Shown: positions 22,517 to 36,380 of the stretch, piece by piece
Layout of the letters: every line of letters starts with the position of its first letter
Numbering within the stretch: the first letter of the stretch is position 1
Assembly (NCBI RefSeq): GCF_900700375.1
Contig: NC_041712.1
Span: forward strand, 20,457,780-20,521,779
Direction: 5' to 3'
DNA length: 64,000 nt
Origin: Denticeps clupeoides
Taxonomy: Eukaryota > Chordata > Actinopteri > Clupeiformes > Denticipitidae
Notes under the pieces: model-generated
What the model saw: only the letters and a program-made list of their open reading frames with translations
The model's database searches: none
What the model was told of the DNA's origin: nothing
Program-made: the position numbers and the translations under genes

Positions 22517-22778
22517 TACATACTCTATTGTAGGGATCATGACCCCAATTAAATAAACAGTTTGCCAATGACTTTCTACTCATTGGCTAGTAGTTTGTGA
22601 GATACTCTGTGTAAGGAGCACTGGGATTCATTACAGACATTTATCCTGCATATTTTTCCTGATATTTGTGATAATGTTGAGTTGTCTAATGTGTCTTCCT
22701 AAAGCTTCTAGCATTGTAAGTGAGACGAAATGTCAGGTGAAACAAAAGAAGAAACGTGAGCATTGTGGTTTTCTAATG

Positions 22779-25700
22779 TTTATTTTTAATATTAAAATCA
22801 ATAACAGAATTAGACTATCATGGTTACGAGCCAAACTGGGGTACCAACTCCGGGCTGATACAATGGTGAGACGTAATAAAGGATAATGGATAATGGAAAG
22901 AAAAGAGGCACAATTGTACAAGCAGACACATTTTTCAAAAATCATTCACAACAAAACCTAAACCCTACTTTTACATCTGGACATTTACAGAGTTTTTATG
23001 AACTGGAGCGGTTCCCCTACCAACTGTGCCTCAGGAAAAAGAAAAACGAAAAGGAGAAGAGAACAAAAAAAAAAAAAAAACTTTAGAGAACATCAAAAAT
23101 ATAAACCCAGCACAACATTGAAACATAAATATAACAACTGTCAAGATATTGTATTTGAACAGGCATATATGTGAACTACAAATATAGACACCGCTAGTAG
23201 GATCAAGTTAATGTTAACTTCAGCAGGATACATGTCCCCGGATTTGCTTAAGAGTTCTAGAACAGAGCACTTAGCAATGAAATACAGCCTTCCTAAGGTG
23301 ACAGGTTTTACACTGGAGGAGGGCAAGGGTAGATATGCACACAGTACTAGCTACGTAAAGATTCATGCTAAATTATCTAGTAGTTTTACCATACAACATC
23401 AGAAGCATTACGACAAGATCATGAATCACCGTGTGGCTTTTTGACTTGATTTTTTACCTTTTTTTTTTTTTTTTTTGGCTGAGATTTTTTATTTTCTTGA
23501 ATTGCACCGAAGTGGGCACGGTTGTATGGATTTTGTTGTTTACATTTGTTCAAATCCAGGGTCAATTTTGCTCTCACACCATGCATTTGGTTTTTTGGCA
23601 AGTTTGGAAGGAAATGTAAATCATTGCAGCGTGTATTTGTGTGTGTACATGTGAAGACAGTTGCAGCGGTACGATTGGCTGTTCACGTGTAGATCTAGGA
23701 GTAAGGAGTGGCTGACCCCCCCCCATCCCAGCCAGGTCGAGGGATCCATGAATGTCAGCCAGCCATGTCATGCCCAATTTTCTCCACCTACAACCACACA
23801 GCTCCTTCAATGCAACGCTCCTTTCCAACACCAGCTCAGCCTTACTCAATTGTGGTCAACCTCCCCACATTTTAGGGGGTAAGGTCTTGGCACAGAGGGT
23901 TGAAGCAGCACTGAGGGGGTGTCGGCTCGGCCCCTTCCATGAGGGGGGTGTCATGGTGCCCATCTCCGAAGTGAAGCGCTCAGTCACTCAGGCTGTTCAA
24001 GTACATTTTTTTATTGAATTCAGCACCATGGGCGTTGAGATGCATCTCCTACCCAATGTTCCCAAAAAGTTTTTTTTTTTTTTTTTTTTTTTGGAACTTT
24101 TCTGTAATTTTGAGCTTTATGTCTGACTTTTATTTTTCGGCCCAAATCAGAGCCATGGCAGACTATTGGAGAAGAAGAACAGGAAGGACAGAACATGGCC
24201 CTTGCCACCTCCCAGAAGAAGAAGACTGACTGATTAGAGATGGGTCTCGGCCCACGAGCGCCATGTTGAGTCAAGTCCGGGGGGGAGTAAAGTCTTGCTT
24301 TTCTCAACGCTAGTCTCCAGAACTGGGTAGATCTGTTTTTTTTTTTTTTTTTTACAATGCGCACCTCCCGCGTTGTGTCGTGTGATGCTGTCAGAAACCA
24401 TGAATTATCTGTTTGTTGAGGAAAGACTGCTGAAGGCCATCTGCTTATGTGTTGTGTGAGTGTGTCACCACTCCGCTAGAAGAAACAGGAAAAATAAACC
24501 CTGCAGTCTGCGGACCAGCAGAGAACAAGGGCTTGAGAGGCACAATTATTTTGAAAGATTGAGGGGACACATCCGAAGGTTTTACATTGTCTTTGCACAT
24601 CAGAATCTACCTTATGTAATGGAGAGCTCTCACAGCAAAAGTCCCATGGGTGACTGTTCATTGTCTGGAGATGGAGAGTTGTGTCATTTGGGAAACTCAG
24701 GAAACGAGTGAATAATGTTATGGCAAGCCTGAGGCGAAATCCCTCCCCCAAAAAATGAAATTAAACAACCAAAATCAATAAAATGAAAAAATAAAATACG
24801 ATTCAAACATGTGCACCAATTTAGAGATTGAATTTACAATGCAAACGAATACAAACAGTTTACAGAAAGGACAGGGACTACAGAAACAGCTCAAATCAAT
24901 TTACATCATGATTGCAGTACTCTTTGGAGAGAGGGAGGGAAAAAAAAAAAAAAAAAAAGAAAAATGTCCCAACCAATGTTACACCGTAAAAAGTTCTTCT
25001 CTCAACACGAATTCTTATGACAAAATCCTTTGAAGGAAGACTACATTCATCTTTAAATGGAACCTGCGAGAAGTGAAGCAGCAACAGTTTCCATCTGGAC
25101 AAAATCTTTTTTTTTTTTTAAACATCACAACAAATTGTCTTCAAATTCTTGGCATGATTGGAACAACTGTGTAAATCAAGAAAAAAAAAAGAAAAGAAAA
25201 AAATATTATAAATACTTGTAAATATTATATAGGTCAAGTTTGGATTCTCTTTCATTTGAATAAGGCACCTGATTTAGCAGGCATCGTATTAATGTTAGAC
25301 ATATTGTGAAATCAAGTGCAATATGGGGTCCTTTTTTTCTTAAAGTATTTGTGGTCATAAAAATAGTTGGAACGTTGTGAATAACTGCATGCATGTATAT
25401 GAGGCACCCTTTATAAATTTTCAGCTTTCGCATTCTTGTGCTCGAACAGTTAGGTCCAGAAACAGAAAACGTCATTTTCATATCAGGCTTTTCCCTTGTC
25501 GAGGTGACAAAAGCAGGATTTACAAGCACATCATCCATGCCTCTAGCATATTGGGTCATTATGAATTGCTTCACGTCACCCTCAAAAAAAAAAAGTTATG
25601 CACAGAGTTTATAAGGGGGAGGGGCTTGTCTTATAAGCAAAAGGGGACATTGTGATGAAATGTAGGAATGCCTTTGTGACCTTCCCAAACTGCTTTTGAG

Positions 25701-28700
25701 TTGTGAGACTGCAGCCACATGTACAGGACAGGTCTAACAAATCTCAATATACTTAAATTGGAACAAAGTCTACAGTATGACAAAGGTGGGTTTGTAACCC
25801 ACTATAAGCATTTGGAACTAAAGAAAATGCAGCAGTTAATCTGTTAAATGTGCTTGGAACAATGTGTTTATTTAGATAGAAGAGGTTTTTGTAAAAAGGT
25901 GATACCATAGTACAAAAAAAAAGTTATTCACTACAGACAAAAATATGGTTCCCACAACAAGCCTGGCTTAGCAACAAACACTTTTAACAATCTGTTTGGT
26001 AGGATCCGCAACAGAGTAAGAGTATCTTTGTACAAATGGAGTCTACAGAGCGACACATGGTGCTATACTCTCTGGAGTAAAAGCCTGCATAGTGCACTAT
26101 TAAGAGCATTATTTATACAAAGCCTACATGCCAAGCTAGGTAAGTAAGCATGCTCCAAAAAATAATAATAATAATAAAAAAAAAAAAAAAAAAAAGTCAC
26201 ACAAAGAAAGGACAGACACCCCCCAGCCTCGTCTGTGTGTACTGTAGCCATTTCTTAGTTAGGGAAAGAAAACCAACGTATGGAAGAAAAAGCAACTTCC
26301 CCATTGAGATCCACCTGGTTCGTACTCTTCCATTCAGGCTTCTCTCTCACCAGCACTGGCTGCTGGGAGCTGAGCTTGCTGTAAAGCTCAGGGACTGGAG
26401 ATACAAAGCTAATACGTAACATAAGGAATGACTCTTCAATACAACATTACAGTATCCTGCGCCGTGATCTGGATTTCTCCATTTAGTGCTGAGTTATTTT
26501 GGAGTTACTTCTCCCCAGGCACACCTCGGATATTATGCACAAAGCAATAATTGGGTTTAAATGCATATTAAAAAATTCATCATAGTTTTCAATCTGAAAT
26601 ATGAGTAAAAAGGAAAAAAAAAGTTAGGTTGGATCACAACCAGAAAGTCACACAACTGTTTCCCTTTTTAACAAGCAGTTTGTTACTATACATAAGGAGT
26701 TTTGTCAGAATGTGCATTGTCCAATTACCTCTATTTATTCTAATTAGAACCTGCTCCTTTAAAGCTGTCTGACTTTGTTAGTAATTACAGCAAAATCAGG
26801 ATAACAGGCTAACATATTTTCCATATTTTATTTCACAACAGAAGTCACCTTTTTGATCAATGTGTCATGAATCAAACAAAGTGTGTGTGTGTCTGAATAT
26901 ATGTATATCACACATGCTAGTATGATGCAGTAGCTTAATCTCTGTAATAATTTACACAATGATTACTGGCTTTGATTTGCAACCATATCCTTGACTTAAA
27001 ATGCCACAGAGTCTCCTGGTTTAAATGTAAAGTTGCACAGCTTCACGTCCATCACGCTCACTGTTAAAGCCACTGATGCGCAAGCTCACCTCCCGACTCT
27101 GCTCTGCTGCACCTATCGGTCTACTCCTACAAACCAGTGGAAACTTGAGCCTCACTTGCAGGATCTGGAGCTTTTTCTTTTTTTGCTGCTGAAAGCGCAA
27201 TGAAGGCTGATAGAGGTTGCCTAGCAACACCGCTTCTGCAAAAACCATAGCTTTGCTTCAGATATTTTTTTGTGAATGGATGGGTGCTTGGAAAAACAAA
27301 AAATATATAATAACAATCCAAAGTAATAATAATGTAATAATTATAGTAATCAGTATCATTCCCCAAAACGGCAAACACCTTTGCCATACAGTACAGAGAT
27401 ATAGATTTCCTTCTGAGCTACATGCAGTTAACTTCTGCCTTCTGCAATACCTCAGATTTCCCCCATTAAGTACAAGTAGAAATATATTTCTCTCTTTTTT
27501 TTTACTTTTAAATGATAAGAATATTACTCTCTGGAAACATCCAGAAGAAATGTCTCTACACTGTACATTGACCTGAAGAGGAACCCAGAGCAGAATTTGA
27601 TTTTCCATAGGAAATGTCTACTGAAGGCAAATGAATTCATGACATCAGTCATTTTAGACACATACACTGGGCCTGGTGGTCAATGCCTGCTCACCTTCAA
27701 GAGCTCCTCACTCCCTGCTGAGGCTCTCCAAATAATCAAGTACTCTCTGCAGCATTCAAACGAGGCCAGTTTAGCAGCAAAATGGAAGGAAAATGCATTT
27801 TTTGTTACATTTTTCTGGTCTTTTATGATTTTTTTTTTTTAAAAGTGCTATCTTTCTCTTACATATAATATAGAACTCACTGTACATTATATAGATATAT
27901 CAACATGTAGAGGTTAAATCTCTAGTTTTCTGTACAAAGAGAACACTGCAATAACAACAATAATAAAACATGGACGGTAAATAGACATCTTTAACTACTC
28001 TAATAAAACTATGAGAATAAAAATAGTCATATTCCATTTATAAATCAGATCATAAATTATCCATCATGCTCTCGAAGACAAAGTACTCTCCCTTAGTTTC
28101 AACCAAAAATACGAGTCTGGGGTTGAGGACCAGGGGTTCAGACAATCCGGAGCCTAATATAGACTTGATAGAGATCCAGACTGAAGCAGCTTTGACAAGA
28201 CGAATTGTCCAAGGTACAGAAAACAGATTCTGCCAATCTTAAGTCTTAAAACATGAAATTCCTAAATCTGCATATGGGCTGTATAATGATCGGCTAGTAA
28301 AAAAAAAGTTGAAAACTTTTGAAACAACAAAATGTAAGCAAAGAATGTAACCAGCTACCAACTCCAGAACAAAATTACATCCTCAGGGGTGTTTTAGACC
28401 AGTCTCGCTATTTATCTGTGTCAAAATATAAAAATGACAGATGCTTCAAGTCTCTCAGTAAGGCACTATGACTGGCCGAGAGACTCTTTTCAATCCTTCT
28501 GGAACAGAAGCGTCAAAAACCCTGCCAGTCTCCACCACTGTCTTATTCTAATTTATAGGTACCTACACCAGGGACGTCCTCTTTTGCGCAAATTGTTGGC
28601 AAAACTTTTAAGACTTAAAGAAAGGCAGAACTGAGCCCCCAAAACACCCATTCACTAATGCTTATGCTGCAGTACAAAGTACAGCCAGGGGTAACACACT

Positions 28701-30998
28701 AATCAGATAAGAAGCTTAAGCAGGGTCTATTCAGCCAGGCCATTTTGTCCCCAAATGTCATTATATTTGAATCGCAAAAAGACTGCCCTGACTAAAGTAA
28801 ACCCCAATTCACGGGTCCACCAACAACAAATGGAAGGCGGCCCCATTTCCAGGAGTGTCACACCCGCCTCACACACTAAGAGAATTTATTTCAACCAAAA
28901 AGGGACAGGAAGGTAGCATGCATGATAGTGCTTGAAGTGGCATATTTTGAATGATGTGTGTATGCATGACTGGACATATATACAGTACTAAAACACAAGA
29001 GACAAAATACTACACATCAAATACATATTATATTAACTCTGAATATAAACCAACTAAAGTGATATTACACACTTTGGTTATTTGTAATAATGCAATAGGG
29101 AAGCAAAAATCTAAAATCTAAATCTAAACCCCCGCTAATGCTCTAATAAATGCCGCATCAATAACAAGGGCAAAAGTGTGGGGTGAGAAGTAATGGGTCT
29201 GTCCACCAACTGACAGGATGCGTTATCCATGCACATTTAAAAAAAAAAAAAAAAAAAACCTCTGTTAATAATTGGACCCAGGCAAATTTCACAGTTTACT
29301 GAAAGTCCCTGACCCAGCCACTTCTTCCTACATTCAATACGGTGTCAGATAAGCTGTGCAAAACCTTACTCTGGCTGAGTCGCCATTTTTTCGTTGCATG
29401 TGTCTTTGGTAGAAAAAAAAAAAAAGAAACATAAAAGAACAATCAAAGTATAGTGTGCAAATATAATTTCTATCTTTTATATATATGAAAAAATTTAAAC
29501 CCACCCTCCCCAAACCCCAGTTTCCCTTTAACGATTACCAAAAAAAAAAAAAAAAAAAAAGTATATTTTATATCAGAGCCATCTTATGGTACAAAGCACA
29601 GACTCTGTGGCATATATCTGCACTTTCCCCTGTTCCTATATACATTCAGAATAGCTTTAGTGAGCAGAGGTGCATTGGAGTGGCCCGTTGATGAGGCCGA
29701 CCGCATCTCTGCCACCCTCTCTCAGAGATTAATGGTCCGCGTTCGACTCACCTCTGGGACGACAGAAATCAGCTCAATTTAGCTACAAGGCACAATGAAT
29801 TTCACTGTTATTCAATACAAATTTGAAAAAAAAGAAGAAAAAAAACACACACCCAGCTAAAGGAATCACCAACATTTATCACCCTCCGCAACCCCTCACG
29901 CCGTCGCCACCGCCAAAAGTAACAGGGTGCATCTCATCTCCCCGCCCTTGTGTGAAGACACATCAGTCAAAGTAGAGATAGTAAAGGAAATGGTCATCCA
30001 GTTTACGTCAGAAAGCCCTCTCCCCATTTGTAAGAATGGGGGATTCGCTGACCTCCTCTTCAAGTCTATTTTTAAAATTCATCTCTATGCCGAAGGAGGA
30101 AGAGAAGAAAGGGAGGACAAAAAGAAAAAAAAATAAATACAGCCATAGTACAAAAGAACAGAATTACCCAGCCTAATCTAGAACCACACAACACCTCGGA
30201 GCTGCACTCCGCTGTGTCTTTCTGATTCAGACAAATACAATTTGTTTAGATCAGGTGCTTCTGTTTTGTATTTTTTTTTTTTTTGTGGTGCCTTTCTTGT
30301 GATTGGCATGGAAAGGATTGCCTGCAGATGCCACTGTACTAGAACAGGAGAGCAAATGTACAGAATACTGTGTTACTGTGACGACATATAGTACGTACAT
30401 TACACTTTTTATTTGAAGAGAACGATTGACAATTTTTTTTTTATTATATATTTATATATTCAAATCCCATGTTTTGTCACACTGAAGGCATGACATTTGA
30501 ATCTTATAGAGACTTCTTTCCCATTCTGATAAAGTGGCATCGGTCAGGCTCTCTGTACGCTACAGGAAATGGCTACAGCAAAAAACTGATTTCATGTCAT
30601 TTAGCTTTTCTCTTTTTATATCTATTTTCATTTTTCTTTTTTTAGACAAAATAAGAAAAAAAATATCTTCTCAGGAGGTATATTGTATATTGGCTTTGTA
30701 TGGTGGCCCATAAGTAAAGGTTTCTCATCGTTTCGTTGGTTTAAACCAGCCACATGCACAGATGACAACTACTAAGTGCAGAGACTACTACGGCGGCATT
30801 TTTGTTTGTGCGTGTGCGTAACGTGGGTATATACATACTGGGAACCAGAACTGGCATGTATGTATTCAGATGGGCCACTGGGTAAAAGGATGCACTTCCA
30901 GGTCGGGAGGTCATGCAGACACTGGGCCAATACCGTGTGGAGAGAAGGATGGTGAGGATGGCTTTCAAATGTCACGTCCAGACGCTGGCTGACCACTT
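22779..30998 (-). other. Probable long crebrf 3' UTR
   Basis: About 8.2 kb of AT-rich DNA with no exon of its own follows the crebrf stop codon. It ends near a minus-strand AATAAA (22779-22784), just before the Tc1-type remnant. Human CREBRF also has a multi-kilobase 3' UTR. In mRNA sense it contains poly(U) tracts (from A runs at 23065-23080, 24940-24958, 26176-26195, 29239-29258, 29540-29560) and poly(A) tracts (T runs at 23459-23477, 24070-24092, 24336-24353). It also has an X-box-like GTTGCCTAGCAAC at 27216-27228. The extent is inference; other polyadenylation sites within are possible. Confidence 0.5.
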
Positions 30999-33900
30999 TC
31001 AGACTTTTGAAGTTGGCACGCGCAGGCCGACCAGCCCACCTGTGGGATCACCCTTGCCGGTATTCTCCAGAATCTGGTTCACAAAGTCTGACGTCTGTCC
31101 AGCGACAGGAGATTTCACTGAAAAAGTACACGCAAACACAGAGAAATTTGTCATGAGCACTGAAGATACTGGAATATCTTTTTGGAGCTTCAATGCTGTT
31201 GTGCTACATTGTCAGTGCCTAATATTTTAATAGCTGAAAGTCTTTAAACTGTCATTGTAATAACAGGACTATTCTCTATGTGATGCATGGGACATTTTGA
31301 TGGGTGGTAGTAGCCTAGTGGGTAACACACTCAACTATGAACCAGAAGACCCAGGTTCAAATCCCACTTACTATCATTGTGTCCCTGAGTAAGACACTTA
31401 ACCCTAAATCTCCAGGGGGGGGACTGTCCCTGTAACTACTGATTGTAAGTCACTCTGGATAAGGGTATCTAATAAATGCTGTAAATGTAAATGTAAATTT
31501 TGATGACACAAGTTACTTTATACATTATCACGGATCAATATAACATTTAAACTGAACCTTCAATGTCTTGCTTTGAATTTAATTGAAACTAGTAAAAAAA
31601 AGAGGTTTCAAATGTTGGCAAAACCAGATTCCCCCCCCACATTATCTGAGTACCTATTTTAAATATTAGGACAACTACGATTGCAAATATTAAAGAATTG
31701 TTTTTACCATTTTGGTTTCATTTTCCAGAGAATTGCCCAACAGCTAAATATTTGACTTAGTAGAGGTTCCAGGGCTAACAAACTATGTCCAAAAATGACA
31801 GCATATGCAAAAAACTTCAAGAAAATAAGAATAAAAAATTATTAAGAAATTCAGGCAAATACTGAACTGAATAAAATGAATCTGCTTAGAATTTAACAGG
31901 AAAATGCCACAGCCATTACTAAAGAGGAACAGGTTTTAAATGAGTAAAAACTGTAAAATGTGACCAGCTCTGCGGTATAGAAATACTGGAGCAAGAATCA
32001 CACAACAGTAGCAAAACAGGTAGCTTGTACTCATGCCATCAATGGCCGGCAAGAAGACGGCAGCTATAAAATCCAAGGATAGAAATGTTATGTAATGTGT
32101 TATCGACTGGGCTACTACCAAAAATAATTTATTTCACCAAAAATAAAAGACACTGAAAAAAGTAAATGAATGACCAGAGGTTACCAAGCTACCAGGCAGA
32201 GGTATCAACATTCATTCCTATTCATGAAGCAAACTTTACCCAAGGTGTCCTCAATGAGCTTGTCCAGCTTCTCAGCCATGCTTGTGCATTTGTCCTCAGA
32301 TAGATCCTGGACTCTGTTCACAATTTCCTCCTTGATTGCGTTGATCACAAATAGCAGCCGATCTGTAAATGAACAAAAACCAAATGCATAAAGCAAAACT
32401 TTGTTTTGCAGGTCAGATATTCTATGTTTTTTTTTTTAAAAATGTCAGTATAGTGCTTGATGTCGATTACATCAGGTCTACAGTAATGTGAGGAATGTGG
32501 CAGGGTTTGTTTGGTTTCCACTGGAGAACAATGTACCATATTCAGTGCCAAGGCCCCACAGCTTCACCTTGTTGGCCTCATACTGGGCTTTCTTCTTCAG
32601 TCTGCAAGCCCTGGAGACACAGTGCAACAGAGAAAAACAAGATCAGTGAAACACAAAATAGGGTCATACGACCCTATTTACTCTTCGATCACTACAGCTG
32701 TTTATCACAGACAAAAACACCATGGCCAGGCACTGACAGAAGGAGGCCATCTAAAAAATTACCATGATATTAAAGCTATTATATATGGGCAGTTGTGTTA
32801 CCTGGATGCCAGTTTGTTCTTCTCCTTGCGGGAACGTGGGCGAGCGGTCAGTGGCAGCTCGCTGACTGGGGTCAGGTCACTGATGACCTTATTGAGCTTA
32901 CGCAGCTCATTGCCGATCTGTAAGAGTTTGCGAGGGTTCGGTGTGAGATCCTCCACATCTGTTCGCCGCGACTTCTTCAGAGTGTATTTACCTGTCAACA
33001 CACAGACACAGACATTGCATAAGTCGTCCAGAACGACTTACAACATGCTTTGCCATCAGTGAAAGTATTCACTTTATTCGGACCCTAACTACTTCAACCA
33101 CTCTATGCACACCGTTGTGGCTTTTCTTACATAGATCAGACTACAATAAAGAACTTACAAGTTAGTCTAAGTGCATCTTTCTCACCGTGATGAAGGCCAT
33201 TCTTCTGGTACATGTTGCTGGGGAGCGTGTCTCTGTCCCACTCTGACGGCTTGAGCATGCGCTCCTGCTTTGAGGGCGCGAGCTGCTCGCTGTACTCCCA
33301 GAAGTAGCGGCGCTTCCCCCTCTGGCGAGACAGGCCTGCAGTCAAGCCCTTCATGTCCTCCGCCATGTCAGCATCACAGCCTGAAACAGAGGAGAGGCGG
33401 ATTGGTCATTATAGGCAGTTAATTAAGGTCTGCCGACACACGTTTGGGACTCTGAGGGGGGTCATTCAACTAACCAGTCGACCACCACACATTCCAGCGC
33501 CTGGTCCTAAACCAGGGTAGACCAACAGTTACTATGCTGTCTGCAACATACTACCATGATAATACCTGGACCAATGTATGTGACCTACCATTTTTCTGCA
33601 TTCTGCTAGTCAGTATTAACCAGTGCTAACCAAAGTAGTTTAATTTTCTGAATTGATTGTTATGAGTTTAGTAATCAAGAGTCCTGTTAGAAAATTATAT
33701 TTGGACATTAGAGACTTTTACAACTGCAGTAAGATTTGTACCCGGTACACGTAGTACCATGGTACATTAGTGCATGGTGCGTGTACTTCGTCCACCACTG
33801 CTCACTGAGCACTGTACATCATGTTAGGTGCTTCTGTGCCAATGTTCATTGTCAAAAGTGCTTTATAAATAAAGAATGATTGACTGACCGAAAGTCACCT

Positions 33901-34107
33901 CAGTGCACAGACAATGAGACCATTCTGGCTCTCGCAGACCTCAGTGACGAATAATGACAAAAAGGGCTGTGCTGTGCCAGTTCAGCATAGCTTTTTAGAA
34001 GCCATACACTACATTCTCACACTCAGCTTATTACTGAGATATGCTCCAGTGAAAGGCCCTTCTGTCTGCTGAAGCCAGCTTGGCTCAAGATAAAACTGGA
34101 GTCAGTA

Positions 34108-34147
<40 letters not shown>

Positions 34148-35945
34148 GTCGGTTGGGGGTTGGGGGCGTTTACCAGGCTCTGAGAAAGCATCGCTGATGT
34201 CGTCATCTTTGTCCCCCTCATAGTCCTCATCTTCCTCTTCTTCCTCATCGTCGTTCTCCGAGAGCTCGTGCTCGCTGCCGAAACCCTCGTCGTGATCTTC
34301 ATCATCCAGTTCCAGTCCCCCATCATACTCTTCCTCCTCCTCCCCCTCCTCCTCCTCCTCGCCGTCTTCTTCCTCATCCGCCTCCTCCTCCTCCTGCTCT
34401 GCCAGTGCCTTACCTGCCAGCCTGGCCCGGGTGAGGAAGAGCGAGTAGTTGTGTTCTTCCTCCTTCTTCTTCTCTGCCGCGGCGGCTGCTGTCGTCGCAC
34501 CGTCGGTTGCCGCACCCATGGCACCAATGGGCAACAAGGTCTCGCTGCCCCCTGCCACAGAGAAGTGGAGCTTGGCTGGCAGGCCCCTGGAGGTGCCCAC
34601 CTCCATGCCCGCGGGCAGCTCTCTCTTGCAGACGTTGGCGGCTGCTCTCCGCTCCGCCGCTGCAGACAGGGGGCTGGTGGAGGTGGCGCAGGAAGATCCT
34701 GGGGGATTGTTCACCGCCATGCCGGTCTCGCTCGGACGCTCCGCAACGGGACCAGCAGAGGGCGTGACAGTGACCTGCGTGTCGGAATTTTTGCCAGGCG
34801 GCCGGTGGGGGCCACTGATGCGCACTTTGGCCTTGCACACGAAGTCGCTGCTGCTGCCGTCCGCAGGAGGTGGCCCGTGACGCTGTGCTTTGGCCATTGT
34901 CTCTGTGCTAGATGCCACCGGCCAGGTGGCCTTCTGTGAGCCTTCAGGGAAGTCCGGCAGCGTGTTTTGGCTGGAAGAGGATGTAAAGGAGGTGATAAAG
35001 GAAGAAGTAGTGAGGTGGTTGGCCTTCTTGCCCTGTGAGGCTGCAGGTGGAGGCAGGAGGACCTGCTGCTTTGGGCACATCAGAAGGTCTGGGTGGTACA
35101 GAGTGTCACATACAGGCTGGGAGTCCTCACTGTTGAGCTGGGCCAGCGTGGGAGTCCGGCCAATCACCTCCTCATCCTGGTAAGGGCTGGAGAAGTCATC
35201 CAGCCCCAGGAAGTCCACCTCCTTTGTGCCCCAGATGTCACAGCTGGTCAGCCTTGTGTACTTGGTCAAGTCCTCCCAGTAACTGTCCCACTGCTCAAAG
35301 TTCGAGGTGGGCTCACTGCTCTCCCCAAGGTCTGACAGTTGATCCAGACCTTCCAGCTCCCGGCACTCGCCAACTCCAAACACGTCCCCTTTCGGGCTCT
35401 GGCGGCACGTCATCTCCCTGTCCTGGAGGGTAAAACAGAAAATGTTTGACGTCACAGCCATAAAAGTCTACACAAGTGGGACAGATGCAGGATTCTGACA
35501 AGGAAACTGCATAATTAGTTTAGTGAATGTGCCATTTCAGTGCCTGCAGAGACTCCTTAAGGACGTGGACCATAATATATCTATAATAGTAAAGGGATTG
35601 TCGCCTTTTACGCTCTATATTATATTACAATGCAATTATGTTTGTCATACAGTGATTGTCATTTGCAGGGGCTTAACGTGCAATGCTATATTGTGTGGTG
35701 CACCTTGTCCACACTGAGAGCTACTCACCAGCTCGTACATAAAGTCTGGGTCAGAACTGTTAGCCAGCAGATCTGTACTGGTCAGCGCCTGGTCAGCAAA
35801 AGTGTAGTTCTGAAAGGCATCCCCAAAGGGAGGGTCCATCCCACTGATGCTGGGCTGTATGAAACGCATGAAAAAAAATTACAAACGAAAAACGAAAGCC
35901 TAACACTGCCACCAACGACAATACCGCGGTTCTTACCTGAGGCAT
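30999..35945 (-). CDS. crebrf: CREB3 regulatory factor (CREBRF)
   Basis: Eight coding exons on the minus strand, 35937-35945 (only M-P-Q), 35729-35854, 34174-35422, 33186-33380, 32802-32991, 32537-32610, 32240-32362 and 30999-31117, join in frame to 694 residues (human 639). CREBRF binds CREB3/Luman and promotes its loss; it also modulates stress, nutrient and glucocorticoid signalling. Diagnostic segments are [48 protein letters not shown], a long acidic tract around residues 385-455 ([15 protein letters not shown]), [34 protein letters not shown], the basic region [25 protein letters not shown] (about 577-600) followed by a zipper-like helix, and the conserved end [15 protein letters not shown]. 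The large exon 3 is expanded relative to human in its low-complexity part. bnip1 and atp6v0e1 flank it in the same orientation, as in human. Confidence 0.95.
31301..31496 (+). mobile_element. SINE family B, full-length, in last crebrf intron
   Basis: Complete copy from head GGGTGGTAGTAGCCTAGTGG through GGTTCAAATCC (B-box), GTGTCCCTGAGTAAGACAC, to the tail CTCTGGATAAGGGTATCT and TGTAAATG repeats. A perfect 9-base target duplication ATTTTGATG flanks it (31294-31302 and 31497-31505), so it is a fairly recent insertion. It is antisense to crebrf. Confidence 0.9.
34115..34142. repeat. TG/CA microsatellite next to the crebrf exon 3 donor
   Basis: Perfect dinucleotide run of 28 bases; in crebrf sense it is a CA repeat starting about 30 bases inside the intron after exon 3. 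Confidence 0.93.
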
Positions 35946-36185
35946 TGCCAAGCACAGATCTCCAGTTCCTAAGTGGAATTTTATTTCCCAGCCACCGCTC
36001 ACCACTAGTCAACTAAGCCAGCGGCCTAACAGCTTATATAAGTATGGCTGTGATGTCCTCCTCAGTCGGCTTTTAACTGCGAGATGGGGGCGAAAGAAAA
36101 AACAAAAAAAAACAGGCAATGACACATTTACAAACTGCTTCAAACTGCTACCAACTCCGTGCGGAGAAAACACGCTCGGAGCTTC

Positions 36186-36330
36186 GCTCACCATATTCGG
36201 AAAGAAAGGGCACAAAGGCAGCAGAAAGATGGCCTCCCCCTGGCCGGCTACTTTAGCCAGGATCGAAGAAAGTTACTGAGGCTGACGGAGAGAAGCGGAT
36301 AAACTCCATGAAAGACGGGGAGCTGAAGCC
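36186..36330 (-). other. Candidate crebrf non-coding leader exon and promoter
   Basis: On the minus strand a good donor (TTCCGAATATG/GTGAGCG, exon end about 36186) lies about 240 bases upstream of the exon carrying M-P-Q. A GA/CT-rich tract and CpG-rich DNA lie further upstream. This fits a 5' UTR exon spliced to the coding start. Splice-site match only. Confidence 0.4.
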
Positions 36331-36356
36331 AGTGTATTAATTTAGCCGGTAGAAAG

Positions 36357-36380
36357 GGAGAGAGAGAGAGAGAGAGAGAA
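36357..36380. repeat. GA microsatellite
   Basis: GA dinucleotide run of about 23 bases in a purine-rich stretch, upstream of the candidate crebrf leader exon. Confidence 0.9.

Noticed and set aside
33730-33890. Repeat-like sequence ending TTTATAAATAAAGAATGATTGA
   Set aside because: Resembles ends of common fish repeats, but no boundaries or second copy were found in the window.
34268-34939. Plus-strand open frame of 223 codons
   Set aside because: It is the antisense shadow of the acidic and Ala/Ser-rich part of crebrf exon 3, with no known similarity.
35447-35454. TGACGTCA palindrome in crebrf intron 2
   Set aside because: It lies 25 bases before an exon acceptor, away from a promoter, and is probably chance.
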